This document shows, piece by piece, positions 62,720 to 64,000 of a stretch of 64,000 bases of DNA (its first letter is position 1; each line of letters starts with the position of its first letter). Below the pieces are notes generated by a model. The model had not been told where the DNA came from, searched no databases, and saw only the letters and a program-made list of their open reading frames with translations. Origin of the DNA: Nocardiopsis sp. ATB16-24 (lineage in GTDB: Bacteria; Actinomycetota; Actinomycetes; Streptosporangiales; Streptosporangiaceae); the NCBI RefSeq assembly GCF_030271535.1, contig NZ_JASCXJ010000005.1:124001-188000 (forward strand). Reading direction: 5' to 3'. A program made the translations under genes and the position numbers.

Positions 62720-63682
62720 ATGGAGTCTTCGGAGAATGTGCTCGAACTCGTGGTCGGTGGTCGTGAGGACCTCGCCAAAGACGTGGTAGGCCTGACCTTC
62801 ACCCACCCCGACGGGGGTCTCCTGCCGGAATGGGCCCCCGGAGCCCACATCGATCTTGTTCTCGAGGGCGGGATCGTCAGGCAGTACTCACTGTGCTCTG
62901 CTCCAAGTGACCGTCGACACTACAAGATCGCCGTACTGCGCGAACCGGAGAGCCGTGGGGGATCGGTCTTCGTCCACGACCGACTGTCCGTCGGCGACCG
63001 GGTCCGGATCGTAGGTCCGCGCAACAACTTCGCGCTGCACCCGGCCCCGAGCTACCTCTTCATCGCGGGAGGCATCGGGATCACGCCGATCCTTCCGATG
63101 CTGAGCCGGGCCGAGGCCGAGGGCGCCACGTGGCGGTTGGTCTACGGCGGTCGTCATCGCGAGTCGATGGCCTTCGCCGACCACCTCACCGAACGGTACG
63201 GCGAGCGCGTCGAGCTGCGGCCGGCCGACGAGACGGGACTGCTCGACCTGGAGACGCTGGTCGATTCGGTCCAGGCCGGAGGGCTGATCTACTGTTGCGG
63301 CCCCGAATCACTGCTCAGCGCACTCGAACAACGATGCGACGGTCGCCTTCCCCAAGGAAGTCGTCTGCACGTGGAACGGTTCGTCGCACGCACGACGGAG
63401 CGCGACCAGCCCGATTCCACGATCGAGGTGACGCTGAGTCGGAGCGGTATGAAACTCACGGTGCCGCCCGAATCCTCCATTCTCGAAAAGGTCGAAGAGG
63501 CGGGCGTTCCGGTAACGACATCATGCGAACAAGGCATCTGCGGAAGCTGTGAGACCACGGTTCTCAGCGGAATCCCCGACCATCGCGACGATGTCCTCGA
63601 CGAAGAAGAGAAGGCCGAGAACACCTCCATGATGATCTGCGTCTCTCGTGCTTTGACCAAGGAACTCGAACTCGACCTGTGA
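62720..63682 (+). CDS. Phthalate-dioxygenase-type reductase (FMN, NAD, 2Fe-2S)
   Basis: A 320-residue electron-transfer protein of the PDR/VanB class. The FMN domain has RQYSLCSAP, the NAD domain has YLFIAGGIGITPILPML and IYCCGPESLLSAL, and the C-terminal plant-type ferredoxin has CEQGICGSCET (about 268-276) and a final Cys in MMICVSRA. It passes electrons from NADH to a Rieske oxygenase, here the next gene. The ATG at 62720 is preferred (GGGAGGGTGG upstream, family-typical start); an ATG at 62690 adds ten residues and has no clear ribosome site. Confidence 0.93.
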   Translation: MESSENVLELVVGGREDLAKDVVGLTFTHPDGGLLPEWAPGAHIDLVLEGGIVRQYSLCSAPSDRRHYKIAVLREPESRGGSVFVHDRLSVGDRVRIVGPRNNFALHPAPSYLFIAGGIGITPILPMLSRAEAEGATWRLVYGGRHRESMAFADHLTERYGERVELRPADETGLLDLETLVDSVQAGGLIYCCGPESLLSALEQRCDGRLPQGSRLHVERFVARTTERDQPDSTIEVTLSRSGMKLTVPPESSILEKVEEAGVPVTTSCEQGICGSCETTVLSGIPDHRDDVLDEEEKAENTSMMICVSRALTKELELDL

Positions 63683-63724
63683 CCACAGGCATCGGTGCTC
63701 TCGGAGAAGACAGGAGATACGGTA

Positions 63725-64000
63725 ATGAATCACGAAGACAACGAGCTGTTGTGCCGCGTCGGCCCCGGAACCGCGATGGGACAGGTCGTACGCCGCTACT
63801 GGGTTCCGGCCTTTCCCTCTGTGCGGTTGCCGATGCAGGATTCGGACCCGATCCGGGTGCGTCTGTTCGGTGAGAACTACGTCGCCTTTCGCGGTTCCGA
63901 CGGGACCATCGGATTCCTCGACGAGGCGTGCCCGCATCGAGGCGCCCCCCTGGTGCTCGGCAATCAAGAGGACTGCGCGATCCGCTGCCTCTACCACGGA
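63725..64000 (+). CDS. Rieske non-haem iron oxygenase, N-terminal part (continues beyond window)
   Basis: The first 92 residues are visible. After an N-terminal helix with a YWVPAF segment typical of phthalate-4,5-dioxygenase-like oxygenases, the Rieske cluster ligands appear as C69-x-H71 (ACPHRG) and C88-x2-H91 (CLYHG). The ATG at 63725 has CAGGAG about nine bases upstream. It forms an oxygenase pair with the reductase 42 bases upstream. The catalytic domain lies beyond base 64,000, so the substrate class cannot be read. Confidence 0.9.
   Translation, partial: MNHEDNELLCRVGPGTAMGQVVRRYWVPAFPSVRLPMQDSDPIRVRLFGENYVAFRGSDGTIGFLDEACPHRGAPLVLGNQEDCAIRCLYHG

Overview
This is a high-GC actinobacterial chromosome segment. 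The evidence is the strong GC bias, frequent GTG starts with four-base stop/start overlaps, SARP, IclR and TetR regulators, an aerobic (Cob-type) cobalamin route with CobN and fused Cob enzymes, and a type I-E-like CRISPR repeat. A member of the Nocardiopsaceae or a relative would fit, but nothing in the window fixes the genus.

Bases 1-22,900 carry a compact non-ribosomal peptide cluster. It opens with the end of a TetR gene and a decayed IS630-type transposase. These are followed by a flavin reductase, a two-component flavin monooxygenase and a cupin on the + strand. Next come a large SARP/ATPase regulator (-), an MFS exporter and TetR (+), an amidase (-), and a translationally coupled LuxR regulator plus condensation-like acyltransferase (-). 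A two-module NRPS (C-A-T-C-A-T-TE) is coupled to an FAD monooxygenase and an SDR. The first adenylation domain carries the textbook serine code. The second code (DVQHISQVVK) is not one I can assign. I do not recognise the product.

Bases 23,000-45,600 are a corrinoid region. A B12-type importer (binding protein plus two permeases, no ATPase) is followed by nearly the whole middle and late cobalamin pathway in four transcription blocks: cobN-cobF-cobQ/cobK (+); cobaltochelatase-cobO-cobB/cobC-cbiB (-); cobL (+); and cobG-cobH-cobI/cobJ-cobM (-). Four sequences resembling cobalamin riboswitches sit at the heads of the importer, cobN, chelatase and cobG units. Three enzymes lack residues normally considered essential. 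CobQ and CobB both have Gly in place of the glutaminase Cys, and CobG ends before its iron-sulphur/siroheme half. CobL has an N-terminal extension encoded by an 81-bp tandem repeat.

Bases 45,700-48,850 hold a TetR / FMO-type monooxygenase / alpha-beta hydrolase unit with a perfect 30-bp palindromic operator. Bases 49,200-50,650 hold a five-repeat CRISPR array with no cas genes, a 3' fragment of ispG, and non-coding repeats.

Bases 50,697-64,000 look like a catabolic cluster controlled by two IclR proteins. It contains an SDR lacking the usual catalytic Tyr and Lys, a DctP-type binding lipoprotein, a small VOC-like protein, an acyl-CoA dehydrogenase, an AMP-dependent acyl-CoA ligase, a cyclase-family hydrolase, two cysteine-less thiolase-like proteins with a DUF35 OB-fold partner that has lost its zinc cysteines, a phthalate-dioxygenase-type reductase, and the start of its Rieske oxygenase at the window edge. 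The likely sequence is ring oxygenation, then CoA activation, then dehydrogenation, then cleavage by a non-classical thiolase-fold complex. The substrate is unknown.
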